A DNA stretch of 14,151 nucleotides from an uncultured bacterium (GCA_905215695.1 CAJMQN010000017.1:1-14151), one strand, 5' to 3'. Shown: positions 7,610 to 14,151, numbered from the stretch's first letter. Translations and numbers: made by a program. The notes: a model not told the origin generated them from the sequence alone.

Positions 7610-8361
7610 GTCGTTTTGGAGCGGAACTTCGGAAGCTTGTCCACGTTCGCAATCCGCTCAAAGGGATACCCCGTGCGCCGCACGAGCTCCTCCGCGAGCT
7701 TGAAATCGCACACACGGTCCACGCTGTGCGCGTCCGAATCCATGATAAAGGTGACTCCCGTGTCCGCCATTCTCTGAAATTCCTCGTCGGTATAGCTGAT
7801 TTTTTTGCCCGAGAGCTCGATCATGGTGCCGTAGTCGGCGCAGACTTTTGCGACCTCCTCGCAGTCCACCGTCATGGCGTAGCTGATGTGGGAGATAATG
7901 TCGATCTTGTGTTTCTTGACCGCCTGCACGAGCGCGCGCGTATTCTCCCGCACCCGCTTGTCGCTCCGCGGCAGACGAAGTCCGTCCGCCCAGAGATTGG
8001 GAACAAAGAACTTGAAGAAGTCTCCCGCCGAAGCCGCCCAAACCGCCTTGTGGAAGTTGCAGACAATGACGTCGAGCTCTTCGTAGTCCCCTTCCTCGAG
8101 GTCAACCTGTCCCTCGCGACCGATGAGATTTGCCTCCACACCGAGAAGAACCTCGACGCCGGGGTCCTTCAGCGCGGCAATCTCCTTTCTCATCTCCTCT
8201 AACTTCCAGCGCCGCAGACCGAAGACCACGTGCCTGAGCCCGTGGTCAGTGATCGCAATCTGTTTTAATCCGAGTTCCCTGGCGCGTGCCGCGTTTTCGG
8301 CGATGGTCTGTTTGCCGTGGCTATAGACCGAATGCACGTGATAGTCGCCAAGATATGCCAT
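7606..8361 (-). CDS. PHP-domain metal-dependent phosphoesterase
   Basis: 251-aa stand-alone PHP-family protein, related to YcdX and to PHP-type histidinol phosphatases. Seen metal ligands: HVH (His8, His10), His15, TDHG (Asp39, His40), Glu76, His104, His158 and DSDAH (208-212), enough for the usual trinuclear site. The family hydrolyses phosphomonoesters, but the substrate here cannot be told. Genes of this type are a common part of the clostridial murB - PHP - (rapZ - yvcK) - whiA neighbourhood, which suggests a housekeeping role rather than histidine synthesis; no his genes are near. It starts 12 nt after murB with GGAGG 4 nt before the ATG and overlaps whiA by 4 nt. Confidence 0.9.
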   Translation of the reverse strand: MAYLGDYHVHSVYSHGKQTIAENAARARELGLKQIAITDHGLRHVVFGLRRWKLEEMRKEIAALKDPGVEVLLGVEANLIGREGQVDLEEGDYEELDVIVCNFHKAVWAASAGDFFKFFVPNLWADGLRLPRSDKRVRENTRALVQAVKKHKIDIISHISYAMTVDCEEVAKVCADYGTMIELSGKKISYTDEEFQRMADTGVTFIMDSDAHSVDRVCDFKLAEELVRRTGYPFERIANVDKLPKFRSKTT

Positions 8362-8373
8362 TTTGCCTCCGTT

Positions 8374-9258
8374 TTATATCTTTCGTATTTCTTCATGGAG
8401 CATTATACCATATTTTCGGTAAACTGTCGATTTGATATACGTGATGAGCGAAAGAATATTTTCACAGGTGGCGTTTCCGAGGTTCACAATATAGCCTGCG
8501 TGCCGCTCGGACACCGCCGCGTCCCCGATTCGGAATCCCTTGAGCCCGCATGCGTCGATGAGTTTCGCCGCCGGAATGCCGTCCTGCGCCAAAAAAATAC
8601 TCCCGAGGCTCCTCTCCCGCACCCCCTGTTTTTCCCTTCGCAGAGCGCGGATCTCCGCCGTCCGCGCCCGCACCCGTTCAGGGGTCGAGGGCGCGAGCCG
8701 AAGTCCCACTTCCGTCACGCAGCACGCGGGACTGTGCAGAAAAATGCTGTCGCGGTATCCGAATCCGCATTCCGCCGGAGAAAGTCTGCGTTTTTTTCCG
8801 CAGCCGCACACAATCTCCACATACTCCACCCGTTCGGCAAGCTCCCCGCCGAACGCGCCGCAGTTCATGGCAACGCCGCCCCCTAACGACGCGGGAATAT
8901 CGCAGGCAAACTCCAGTCCGGAGAGCCCGACCTCCGCGGCGTACCGCGCGAGCGCGGGCAGAAGTTTTCCGCTCTGCACCCGCAGGAGTTCGCCCTCCCG
9001 CGAGACCTTTGCAAAGTTTCTCCCGAAGTGCAGCACCGCGCCCTCGTAGCCGTAGTCCGAAAAGAGCGTATTGGAACCGTTCCCGAGCGTGACCCGCGGA
9101 ATCTCATAGTCCCGGCACCGCGCCAGAATATAGCAAAGCTCTCCCTCGTCCGCCACCTCGAAAAAGTACTGCGCAGGTCCGCCCACTCCCATCGTCGAGT
9201 GCGCCGATAGGGGTGCGTGCGCCCGCAGCGATGTTTTTTTCAGCTCAAATTCAATCAT
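8374..9258 (-). CDS. murB: UDP-N-acetylenolpyruvoylglucosamine reductase (MurB)
   Basis: FAD enzyme that uses NADPH to reduce UDP-GlcNAc-enolpyruvate to UDP-MurNAc in peptidoglycan precursor synthesis (cytoplasm). The 294-aa length and lack of the extra domain of E. coli MurB fit the type II enzymes of Gram-positives. Seen: STMGVGGPAQYF (21-32) and NGSNTLFSD (60-68) of the FAD domain, DIPASLGGGVAMNCGAFGGE (120-139), GYRDS (167-171) with substrate Arg169, the catalytic Ser220 in LGSIF, and Glu290 near the end. Odd: the usual (K/R)-x-P after GSxF is replaced by LAQ (223-225), and RIGGA by RIGDA (243-247). The start is the ATG with GAGAGGGTGAG upstream, 13 nt after the solute-binding gene; the frame is open 50 codons further upstream but that part is a shadow of the neighbour. 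Confidence 0.95.
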   Translation of the reverse strand: MIEFELKKTSLRAHAPLSAHSTMGVGGPAQYFFEVADEGELCYILARCRDYEIPRVTLGNGSNTLFSDYGYEGAVLHFGRNFAKVSREGELLRVQSGKLLPALARYAAEVGLSGLEFACDIPASLGGGVAMNCGAFGGELAERVEYVEIVCGCGKKRRLSPAECGFGYRDSIFLHSPACCVTEVGLRLAPSTPERVRARTAEIRALRREKQGVRERSLGSIFLAQDGIPAAKLIDACGLKGFRIGDAAVSERHAGYIVNLGNATCENILSLITYIKSTVYRKYGIMLHEEIRKI

Positions 9259-9271
9259 CTTTCTCACCCTC

Positions 9272-10240
9272 TCACCGATACGCGGCGAGCAGTTCCCGCC
9301 GCACATTTTCGTCGGTGAGCGCGAGCACCGAACGCTCGTACTCCTCGGCAATTTCCTCTCTGCTGCGGTCGAGCCGGGGCAGGACGAGCGCGGGGAGCTG
9401 TTCCTCAAATTCCCCCATTACGCCGTCGTAGAGCCGCTCTCCGGACACCGAAAACATGCCGATTTCGGTGAGCTTTGCCTGAATCTCCGGCGAGGTGAGA
9501 TACTCGAGGAACTTCTGCGCAAAGTACGCGCGCTCCTCGCTGATTCCGACCACCGAACCGTATTGCACAAGGTCGGTATAGTTTGAAAATACCCTTCTCT
9601 CAATCTGTCTGTCGCTGTTCCGGGTGCGGTAGATGTCCCGCTGCGTGCCGATAAGGTTACATTTTTTGAACACAAAAGCCTCGTAAGCCGACTTCTGTGT
9701 GTATTCGTGCTCGGGCACGATTCCCGTATCGGAGAGAAGGCAGGCGAGAACGGGATTGGTATTCTCCGCCTTTCCGCAGACATAGGGATATTCGGGATTT
9801 GCCGAAAAACCGAAATATCCGCCGTACCAGACGGGAACGGCGTCCTCGGCCTGCCGGAGAGAGTCCGCGAAGGTCACGCCCTGCGTGTAGGGAACGAAGC
9901 GGTCGGCGAGCGTGCGATAATGCCCGAAGGAATAGAACAGAATATCGGGCACGAGCCCGCGTGCGAGGCGGTCCTCAAGCTCATACTCGCTGACGGGGAC
10001 GACCTGCACGAATACGCCGCGGTTCTTTTTTTCAAAGGAAATGGCTGCGCGGTTCAGAAAATCCGCGCGCGAATTGATGCCCCCTTCAAAGGTATCGAGG
10101 GAATAGAGCGTGAGTATCCCCTTATACGAATATCGGTTTTCGATGCGCGCGCCGTCCGCGCCGGGCAAAGCGACGAAGGGAATCGCCGCGAGCGCGAGGC
10201 AGAGCGTGAGCGCAATCAGGCTGAAGGTCTTTTTCTTCAT
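9272..10240 (-). CDS. Secreted extracellular solute-binding-like protein
   Basis: 322 aa from the ATG at 10238-10240. It opens with MKKKTFSLIALTLCLALAAI, a positively charged then hydrophobic stretch typical of a Sec signal peptide or N-terminal anchor; there is no lipobox, which is unusual for a Gram-positive binding protein. The mature part resembles family 1 ABC solute-binding proteins: LTLYSLDTFEGG, RAAISFEKKNRGVFVQVV (an extended substrate-lobe strand), a GLVPDILFYSFG hinge-like segment, VPVWYGGYFGF, and a C-terminal AYFAQKFLEYLTSPEIQAKL helix often seen in these proteins. The ligand is unknown and no permease or ATPase gene is nearby. A TTG nine codons upstream is in frame but lies inside a terminator hairpin, so I reject it. 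No Shine-Dalgarno is visible. It is first in the run with murB, the PHP gene and whiA (13 nt before murB). Confidence 0.72.
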   Translation of the reverse strand: MKKKTFSLIALTLCLALAAIPFVALPGADGARIENRYSYKGILTLYSLDTFEGGINSRADFLNRAAISFEKKNRGVFVQVVPVSEYELEDRLARGLVPDILFYSFGHYRTLADRFVPYTQGVTFADSLRQAEDAVPVWYGGYFGFSANPEYPYVCGKAENTNPVLACLLSDTGIVPEHEYTQKSAYEAFVFKKCNLIGTQRDIYRTRNSDRQIERRVFSNYTDLVQYGSVVGISEERAYFAQKFLEYLTSPEIQAKLTEIGMFSVSGERLYDGVMGEFEEQLPALVLPRLDRSREEIAEEYERSVLALTDENVRRELLAAYR

Positions 10241-10272
10241 AGGATAACATATGAAAAAAAAGCGCAAAACAT
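10237..10272 (-). CDS. Possible 11-codon leader ORF overlapping a hairpin
   Basis: A mini-ORF (MFCAFFSYVIL) starts in the loop of the hairpin at 10254-10279 and runs through its U-tract. Its TGA overlaps the ATG of the solute-binding gene (ATGA). A GGAAAG lies only 3 nt ahead of it. The gene behind it has no ribosome site of its own, so reinitiation from this ORF could drive it. Most of its residues simply follow from the T-run, so chance is a real alternative. Confidence 0.2.
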   Translation of the reverse strand: MFCAFFSYVIL

Positions 10273-10279
10273 GCGCTTT
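10254..10279 (-). terminator. Second terminator-like hairpin, upstream of the solute-binding gene
   Basis: On the minus strand AAAGCGCA and TGCGCTTT form an 8-bp stem with a 5-nt loop, followed by five more T residues (8 in all). It lies 13 nt upstream of the ATG of the solute-binding gene and 21 nt after the strong hprK terminator. It could be a back-up terminator or an attenuator in the leader of the murB-whiA operon. Confidence 0.6.
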
Positions 10280-10300
10280 CCAAACCCTCTTTCCCGCCCG

Positions 10301-10333
10301 AAAAAAAAAGCCGGCAGAGAGGTCTCTGCCGGC
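10301..10333 (-). terminator. Strong intrinsic terminator after hprK
   Basis: On the minus strand GCCGGCAGAGA pairs perfectly with TCTCTGCCGGC (11 bp, or 10 bp with an ACCT loop), followed by nine T residues (plus-strand A run 10301-10309). It begins 50 nt after the hprK stop codon. This is a textbook Rho-independent terminator and ends the uvrC - HAD - hprK unit. Confidence 0.95.
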
Positions 10334-10383
10334 AGCGTTTAATTTTTACAGATAGAGCAGGGAAACCCTTTGAGGGTCGGACT

Positions 10384-11307
10384 TTATCCGATTGTCCTGT
10401 TAATCATTTCCTTTGCCGCGTCGTACCCGTGCTGTTTCAGGCGGGAATTGATCGCCGCGACCTCGATGATAATCGCAAGGTTTCTGCCCGGTCGGACGGG
10501 AATGGTAATCTTGGGCAGGGAGACGCCGAGGATTTCCTCGTACTGCCGCTCGTCGCCGAGGCGGTCGTAAGCCTTTCCCTCCTCCCAGCGCTCCAGCTCG
10601 ATGACGAGTTCGATGTCCTTCTGCTTGACCACCGACCCGACGCCGTACATGGACTTGACGTCGATGATCCCGATGCCCCGCAGCTCCATGAAGTACCGAA
10701 TCAGCTCGGGACTCGTCCCCTCCAAGCGGTCGTCGATGCGCTTGATGATGACCGAATCGTCCGCAACCAATCGATGCCCGCGCTTGACAAGCTCGAGCGC
10801 GGTTTCGGACTTGCCGATTCCGCTCTTGCCGATCAGGAGAATGCCCATGCCATAGACGTCGATGAGCCCCGCGTGCCGAGACTCCGAGGGCGCGAGCAGA
10901 CGGTTCAGGAAGATAACGAGAGCGTTGATGACGCTCGTCGTCGTATTTTCGGAGCGGAAGAGCGGCACTTTGTACTTCTGACACAGCTCCAAAAGCGGCT
11001 CGGGCACACTGCGGTTGCGGCTCACGATGATACAGGGAATTTCCCTCTGCAAGAGCTGTTCGAGGCAGGCGCGTTCCTCCTCCTTCCCCATCTTGCGCAA
11101 AAACTCGATCTCCGCGTTGCCGAGCACCTGTACACGGTTCTCCCCGAAATAGTCCATGAACCCCGCCAAAAACAGCCCCGGGCGGGAGACGTTCGTCGTA
11201 TTGAAGGCGATATTCTTTTCGCCCGCGTAAACCGTGTGGACGCCGAGTTCCTCGGCAAAGTCCTGCGCCGAAATCTCTTCAACAATCAATTCGTTCTCTT
11301 CGTACAT
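10384..11307 (-). CDS. hprK: HPr kinase/phosphorylase
   Basis: Bifunctional enzyme that phosphorylates the regulatory serine of HPr and Crh with ATP or pyrophosphate and removes it with phosphate. It is stimulated by fructose-1,6-bisphosphate and sets carbon catabolite repression through CcpA. 307 aa, normal length. Seen: an N-terminal domain (about 1-130), the conserved His145 in SRHAGLIDVYGMGILLIG, Walker A GKSGIGKS (160-167), ADD (182-184), and the HprK signature LRGIGIIDVKSMYGVGSV (209-226). All active-site pieces look intact. ATG with GAGGGG 7 nt upstream, 12 nt after the HAD gene. Its likely substrate, the Crh-like protein, is encoded about 4 kb downstream on the same strand. Confidence 0.97.
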   Translation of the reverse strand: MYEENELIVEEISAQDFAEELGVHTVYAGEKNIAFNTTNVSRPGLFLAGFMDYFGENRVQVLGNAEIEFLRKMGKEEERACLEQLLQREIPCIIVSRNRSVPEPLLELCQKYKVPLFRSENTTTSVINALVIFLNRLLAPSESRHAGLIDVYGMGILLIGKSGIGKSETALELVKRGHRLVADDSVIIKRIDDRLEGTSPELIRYFMELRGIGIIDVKSMYGVGSVVKQKDIELVIELERWEEGKAYDRLGDERQYEEILGVSLPKITIPVRPGRNLAIIIEVAAINSRLKQHGYDAAKEMINRTIG

Positions 11308-11319
11308 GACCCTTCCCCT

Positions 11320-12123
11320 CTAAACGCAATATTTTTCGATGAGGCGCGCAACGCCCTCCTCGTCGTTGGAATCGGTAATCAAGTCTGCCGCCTCTTTCGC
11401 CTCGGAACCGGCATTCGCGACCGCCGCGCCCAACCCCGCAAACGCAATCATGGGTACGTCGTTGTTGCTGTCCCCGACCGCAATGGTCTCGTCCACCGAA
11501 ATCCCGAACTTGTCCGCGACAATCTGAATCGCCCGCGCCTTGTTGGTGCCCCGCCGCATGACTTCGATAAAATAGGGTTTGGAATAGCAGGCATAGAGCT
11601 CCGGATGCTCGGCATTGATGTGCGCGACCTGCTTTTTGACGAGATCGGGTTCGGCAAACGCGAGCACTTTATAGGGCGAAATCCCGTTTTTCTTCAGATA
11701 TTCGGAGACGGGAACGCCCAACTCCCGCGCCGTGACGTCGCAAGCCTTCTCATAAGCTGCGGTGTACTCGTTGACGCGGTTGACAAGCAGTTCCTCGCCG
11801 ACGTAAGCCTGCAACTGAAGTCCCAACGCCTCGAGTTCGGCGACGATTTCGACCGCCGCCTCGCAGGGAATGAGGCTCTCGTGCAGAATCTCCCCCGAGC
11901 GCGTGTCGAGAATGAGCGCGCCCGCGTACCCCACGACGATTCCCTCAAAGCCGACCCGTTTCATCTCCTTGAGAATGGAAGGCATCATGCGTCCCGTGTC
12001 GATGAAAAAGACGCCGCCCCGCGCCTCGAAGTCCCGAATCACCTGTTTCGTATGCTCGGAAATCGTCCCGTCGCTCCGCAAAAGCGTGTCGTCAAAGTCG
12101 CTTGCCAAAAGTCTGTATTTCAT
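11320..12123 (-). CDS. Cof-type HAD-IIB family hydrolase
   Basis: 267-aa haloacid-dehalogenase phosphatase of the Cof/YidA class, whose members remove phosphate from small sugar phosphates, nucleotides or cofactors. Seen motifs: DFDDTLL (9-15) with nucleophile Asp9 and acid Asp11, motif II IDTGR (41-45), motif III Lys195 within RGTNKARAI, and motif IV GDSNNDVPM (217-225). The long middle part (about 85-185) is the IIB cap domain, which decides the substrate, so the substrate stays unknown. The ATG overlaps the uvrC stop by 4 nt (ATGA) and has AAGGAG 5 nt upstream. The frame remains open far into uvrC, but that is a shadow, not a fusion. Confidence 0.92.
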   Translation of the reverse strand: MKYRLLASDFDDTLLRSDGTISEHTKQVIRDFEARGGVFFIDTGRMMPSILKEMKRVGFEGIVVGYAGALILDTRSGEILHESLIPCEAAVEIVAELEALGLQLQAYVGEELLVNRVNEYTAAYEKACDVTARELGVPVSEYLKKNGISPYKVLAFAEPDLVKKQVAHINAEHPELYACYSKPYFIEVMRRGTNKARAIQIVADKFGISVDETIAVGDSNNDVPMIAFAGLGAAVANAGSEAKEAADLITDSNDEEGVARLIEKYCV

Positions 12124-13934
12124 TTGTTCTCCTTGTGAAAATAGTCGTAAATATTTTGCGCAATGGTCTTGCTGATTCCTTCCGTCTCGGCAATCTCCTC
12201 GGGCGTAGCCTGTTTCAGGTCGTCGAGGAGGGGGAATTTCTTGCCGAGCGCGAGCCGCCGCGCCTTTCCGATGCCCGGAATCTCCTCGAGCACGGACTCG
12301 TAACGCCTGTTGCGCAGGGTTCTGTGATAGGTTATCGCAAAGCGGTGCGCCTCGTCCCGAATCCTCTGAAAGAGCCGCAGTACGATACTCGATTTTGGCA
12401 GAACGAGGGGTTCGGGGTTGTGCGGCAAAAAGATTTCTTCCTCGCGCTTGGCGAGCGAAACCACCGGAATATCGCTCCCGAGTCCCTCCATGATCTCCAT
12501 GACAGAGGAAAGCTGTCCCTTTCCGCCGTCGATGATGATGAGGTCGGGGCGCTCCGAAAAGCTCTCGTCGTCCGCGGCGGCGAGCCTTGCCATGCGCCGG
12601 GTCAGTGTCTCCTTGAGGCTCTCGAAATCGTTCGAGCCCTCGACGGTCTTGATACGGAACCGCCGATAGAGGCTGTGCGCGGGCGTGCCGTCGATACACA
12701 CGACCATGGACGCGGTCTTGTCCACCCCGCTGATATTGGAGATGTCGTAACACTCCATGCGCCGCGCATACTTCGGGAGTCCAAGCACGCGGGTCAGTTC
12801 CTCGGCTGCGCCCACGGAGAGAAGTTCTTTCCGCTCAATCTGCTCCACGTTTTTGGAAAGATACTCTTCGGCGTTGCTCACCGCCATATCGACAATCTTT
12901 TTCTTTGTGCCCTGCTTGGGAACAAAGACCTCGACCCGTTCGCCGTACGCCTCTTTGAAATACCCCTCAAGCCCCTCCTCGGAACGGTTGAGAATGATTT
13001 GGTCGGGGAACACGGGAGATTTTGCGTAGTACCCGTAGAGGACGTTTCGCAGAAAATCCTCTTCTCCGCCCTCTATCCTGCTCTCGAAATTGCGCGCGCC
13101 GAAGATTTTGCCGTCCCGCACGAAGAGCGCGGACACCACGCCGTAAACCCCGTTCGAGACCACCGCAAAAGCGTCGATATTGAGGTGGCGGGTCAGGGAG
13201 ACGACCTTGCGCTCGGAGAGCCGTTTGAGGATTCCGAGCCTGTTCTTGTACTGCAACGCCTGTTCAAACTCCTCGTTTTGAGAGAGGCGAAGCATTTTAT
13301 CGAAAAAAATCTTTTCGACGCGGTCAACGTCTCCCTTTAAAAACGCCATGACCTCGCCGATCATCTCCCGATACGCCCCCTCGTCGACGTTGCCGAGACA
13401 GGGCGCGAGACAGCGACCGAGATAACTGTTGAGACAGCCCCGCGTATTCCTCGATTTTTCGAGGTTCAGCGAACAGGAGCGCACGGGATAGGCGAGATGG
13501 ATGATCTCGAGAAGTTCCCGAATGCTGACGCCGTTGAGAAAGGGTCCGAAATATCTTGCCCCGTCCCGAGTGAGCTTTCGGGTCATGGTGACCCGCGGAT
13601 ACTTCTCCTTGAGGTCGATGCGCACGAAGGGAAAATTCTTGTCGTCCTTTAAGAGGATATTGTATTTGGGCTTGTGCTTTTTGATGAGCGTCGCCTCCAA
13701 AAGGAGCGCATCCGACTCCGAGGCGGTGATGATATAGTTGAAGTCCGCGATATTGTCCACCATATTCTGAACTTTGACGGGCTTTAACGCGCTCAAATGA
13801 AAATATTGGCGCACGCGGTTTTTGAGTACGCGCGCCTTGCCGACGTAAATGATTCTTCCGTCGGAATCGAGCATGATATAGACGCCGGGTTTGTCGGGCA
13901 GCAGCGCCAATTTTTGAGTCAGCGTATCGTTCAC
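12120..13934 (-). CDS. uvrC: Excinuclease ABC subunit C
   Basis: Nuclease of nucleotide excision repair that cuts damaged DNA on both sides of the lesion after loading by UvrA-UvrB. 604 aa, normal length. Domains: GIY-YIG nuclease (about 12-95; GVY 17-19, YVG 30-32, catalytic Glu80), four cysteines (C154, C167, C175, C179) with the spacing reported for the iron-sulphur cluster of E. coli UvrC, a UVR motif that binds UvrB (about 205-240), the RNase H-like nuclease (Asp397 in CYDISN, Asp469 in IIIDGGKGQL, His530) and two helix-hairpin-helix motifs at the end (about 548-600). The start codon is GTG; no ATG occurs before codon 21 and the frame is closed by a stop 5 codons upstream. There is no Shine-Dalgarno, and the -10 box ends 6 nt before GTG. 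uvrA and uvrB are not in the window. Confidence 0.96.
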   Translation of the reverse strand: MNDTLTQKLALLPDKPGVYIMLDSDGRIIYVGKARVLKNRVRQYFHLSALKPVKVQNMVDNIADFNYIITASESDALLLEATLIKKHKPKYNILLKDDKNFPFVRIDLKEKYPRVTMTRKLTRDGARYFGPFLNGVSIRELLEIIHLAYPVRSCSLNLEKSRNTRGCLNSYLGRCLAPCLGNVDEGAYREMIGEVMAFLKGDVDRVEKIFFDKMLRLSQNEEFEQALQYKNRLGILKRLSERKVVSLTRHLNIDAFAVVSNGVYGVVSALFVRDGKIFGARNFESRIEGGEEDFLRNVLYGYYAKSPVFPDQIILNRSEEGLEGYFKEAYGERVEVFVPKQGTKKKIVDMAVSNAEEYLSKNVEQIERKELLSVGAAEELTRVLGLPKYARRMECYDISNISGVDKTASMVVCIDGTPAHSLYRRFRIKTVEGSNDFESLKETLTRRMARLAAADDESFSERPDLIIIDGGKGQLSSVMEIMEGLGSDIPVVSLAKREEEIFLPHNPEPLVLPKSSIVLRLFQRIRDEAHRFAITYHRTLRNRRYESVLEEIPGIGKARRLALGKKFPLLDDLKQATPEEIAETEGISKTIAQNIYDYFHKENK

Positions 13935-13940
13935 GTGTCT

Positions 13941-13970
13941 ATTATATCACAAAGGAGTGACTTTCGTCAC
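13941..13970 (-). promoter_or_regulatory. Promoter of uvrC, probably giving a leaderless mRNA
   Basis: On the minus strand a perfect -10 TATAAT (13941-13946) carries the extended element TG plus one base. A weak -35, GTGACG (13965-13970), lies 18 nt upstream inside the preceding hairpin. Only AGACAC separates TATAAT from the GTG start codon, so transcription should begin at or within one or two bases of that codon. Confidence 0.75.
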
Positions 13971-13976
13971 TCCTTT
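13951..13976 (-). terminator. Hairpin terminator between arsR-like gene and uvrC
   Basis: A perfect 11-bp stem (AAAGGAGTGAC / GTCACTCCTTT) is closed on the minus strand by a stable GAAA tetraloop and starts 7 nt after the stop of the arsR-like gene. The following minus-strand RNA has only UUU then GUGAU; the plus-strand side ends in TTTTT. It may work in both directions. It overlaps the weak -35 of the uvrC promoter. Confidence 0.65.
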
Positions 13977-13983
13977 TTCGATT

Positions 13984-14151
13984 TCAATATCCCAAATATT
14001 CCACGCCCCAAAGCATGATTTCATTGATTTTCTCGTCGGCAATGGAATAAAAAATCACCTTTCCGACGCGGTCGGTGCGCACCGCGCCGACGGATTTCAG
14101 AATCTTGAGCTGATGCGAAACCGTGGTCTGATTGATGCCGAGGGTCGCCGC
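13984..14151 (-). CDS. ArsR/SmtB-family transcriptional regulator (C-terminal part)
   Basis: Only the last 55 codons are inside the window; the gene runs off the right edge. The visible part holds the recognition helix TTVSHQLKILKSVGAV (9-24) and the wing RTDRVGKVIFYSI (25-37) of a winged helix-turn-helix, the hallmark of ArsR repressors, and ends MLWGVEYLGY. Such proteins usually sense metals or other small signals and repress a nearby operon. No metal-binding cysteines are in the visible part, and the N-terminal sensor residues cannot be seen, so the signal is unknown. A hairpin terminator follows, so it is probably not co-transcribed with uvrC. Confidence 0.85.
   Translation of the reverse strand, partial: AATLGINQTTVSHQLKILKSVGAVRTDRVGKVIFYSIADEKINEIMLWGVEYLGY

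Noticed and set aside
9259..9408. Apparent 50-residue N-terminal extension of MurB
   Set aside because: It lies within the solute-binding gene in another frame; the family start and a ribosome site fit the ATG at 9256-9258.
10365..10377. Small ACCCT-TTG-AGGGT hairpin just after the hprK stop
   Set aside because: Only 5 bp with a 3-nt loop and no U-tract; too weak to call next to the strong terminator that follows.
10429..12138. 569-codon plus-strand open frame opposite hprK and the HAD gene
   Set aside because: Spans two real genes and their junction on the other strand, with no domain, start context or ribosome site.
12124..12753. Apparent N-terminal extension of the HAD gene into uvrC (possible fusion)
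   Set aside because: The extension is a frame-shifted reading of uvrC, while the HAD domain begins exactly at the ATG with AAGGAG ahead of it.

Overview
The window looks like core chromosome from a member of the Clostridia (Bacillota), probably an uncultured or anaerobic lineage with moderately GC-rich DNA. Three things point that way: HPr kinase together with an HPr/Crh-like regulator, the low-GC Gram-positive gene order murB - PHP - whiA - HPr-like - dnaE - pfkA, and extended -10 / sigma-A type promoters. Every gene I can support lies on the minus strand, so the window is transcribed from right to left. I see no tRNA, rRNA, CRISPR array, insertion sequence or phage gene.

Layout in order of transcription. 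(1) 14151-13984: the C-terminal end of an ArsR-type repressor, followed by a strong hairpin. (2) 13934-10384: uvrC, a HAD-family phosphatase and hprK, tightly packed (4-nt overlap, then 12 nt) and ended by a very strong intrinsic terminator (10301-10333). (3) A second, smaller terminator-like hairpin (10254-10279) stands just before a run of close-packed genes: a secreted solute-binding-like protein, murB, a PHP-family hydrolase and whiA, with gaps of 13 nt and 12 nt and a 4-nt overlap. An internal promoter then leads into a Crh-like HPr protein and dnaE. (4) A clear promoter precedes pfkA and an RlmD-type 23S rRNA methyltransferase; the segment ends in an intrinsic terminator (98-140). Bases 1-97 hold nothing I can recognise.

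How the genes fit together. Several belong to one carbon-flux circuit. PfkA makes fructose-1,6-bisphosphate, the known activator of HprK. HprK phosphorylates a regulatory serine on HPr/Crh proteins. The HPr-like protein here keeps that serine (Ser44) but has lost the PTS histidine, so it should be a pure regulator like Bacillus Crh. In B. subtilis crh also sits next to whiA, but there rapZ (yvcJ) and yvcK come just before whiA; here both are missing from the locus and the PHP gene overlaps whiA directly. The other genes are DNA replication and repair (dnaE, uvrC), peptidoglycan precursor synthesis (murB), cell division/chromosome control (whiA) and rRNA modification (rlmD).

I found no wholly new multi-gene system. 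The points most worth checking are an apparently leaderless, GTG-started uvrC; the histidine-less Crh-like protein beside its kinase and pfkA; the lost rapZ-yvcK pair; an orphan solute-binding protein at the head of the murB-whiA operon; and the tandem terminators with an overlapping mini-ORF in front of that operon.
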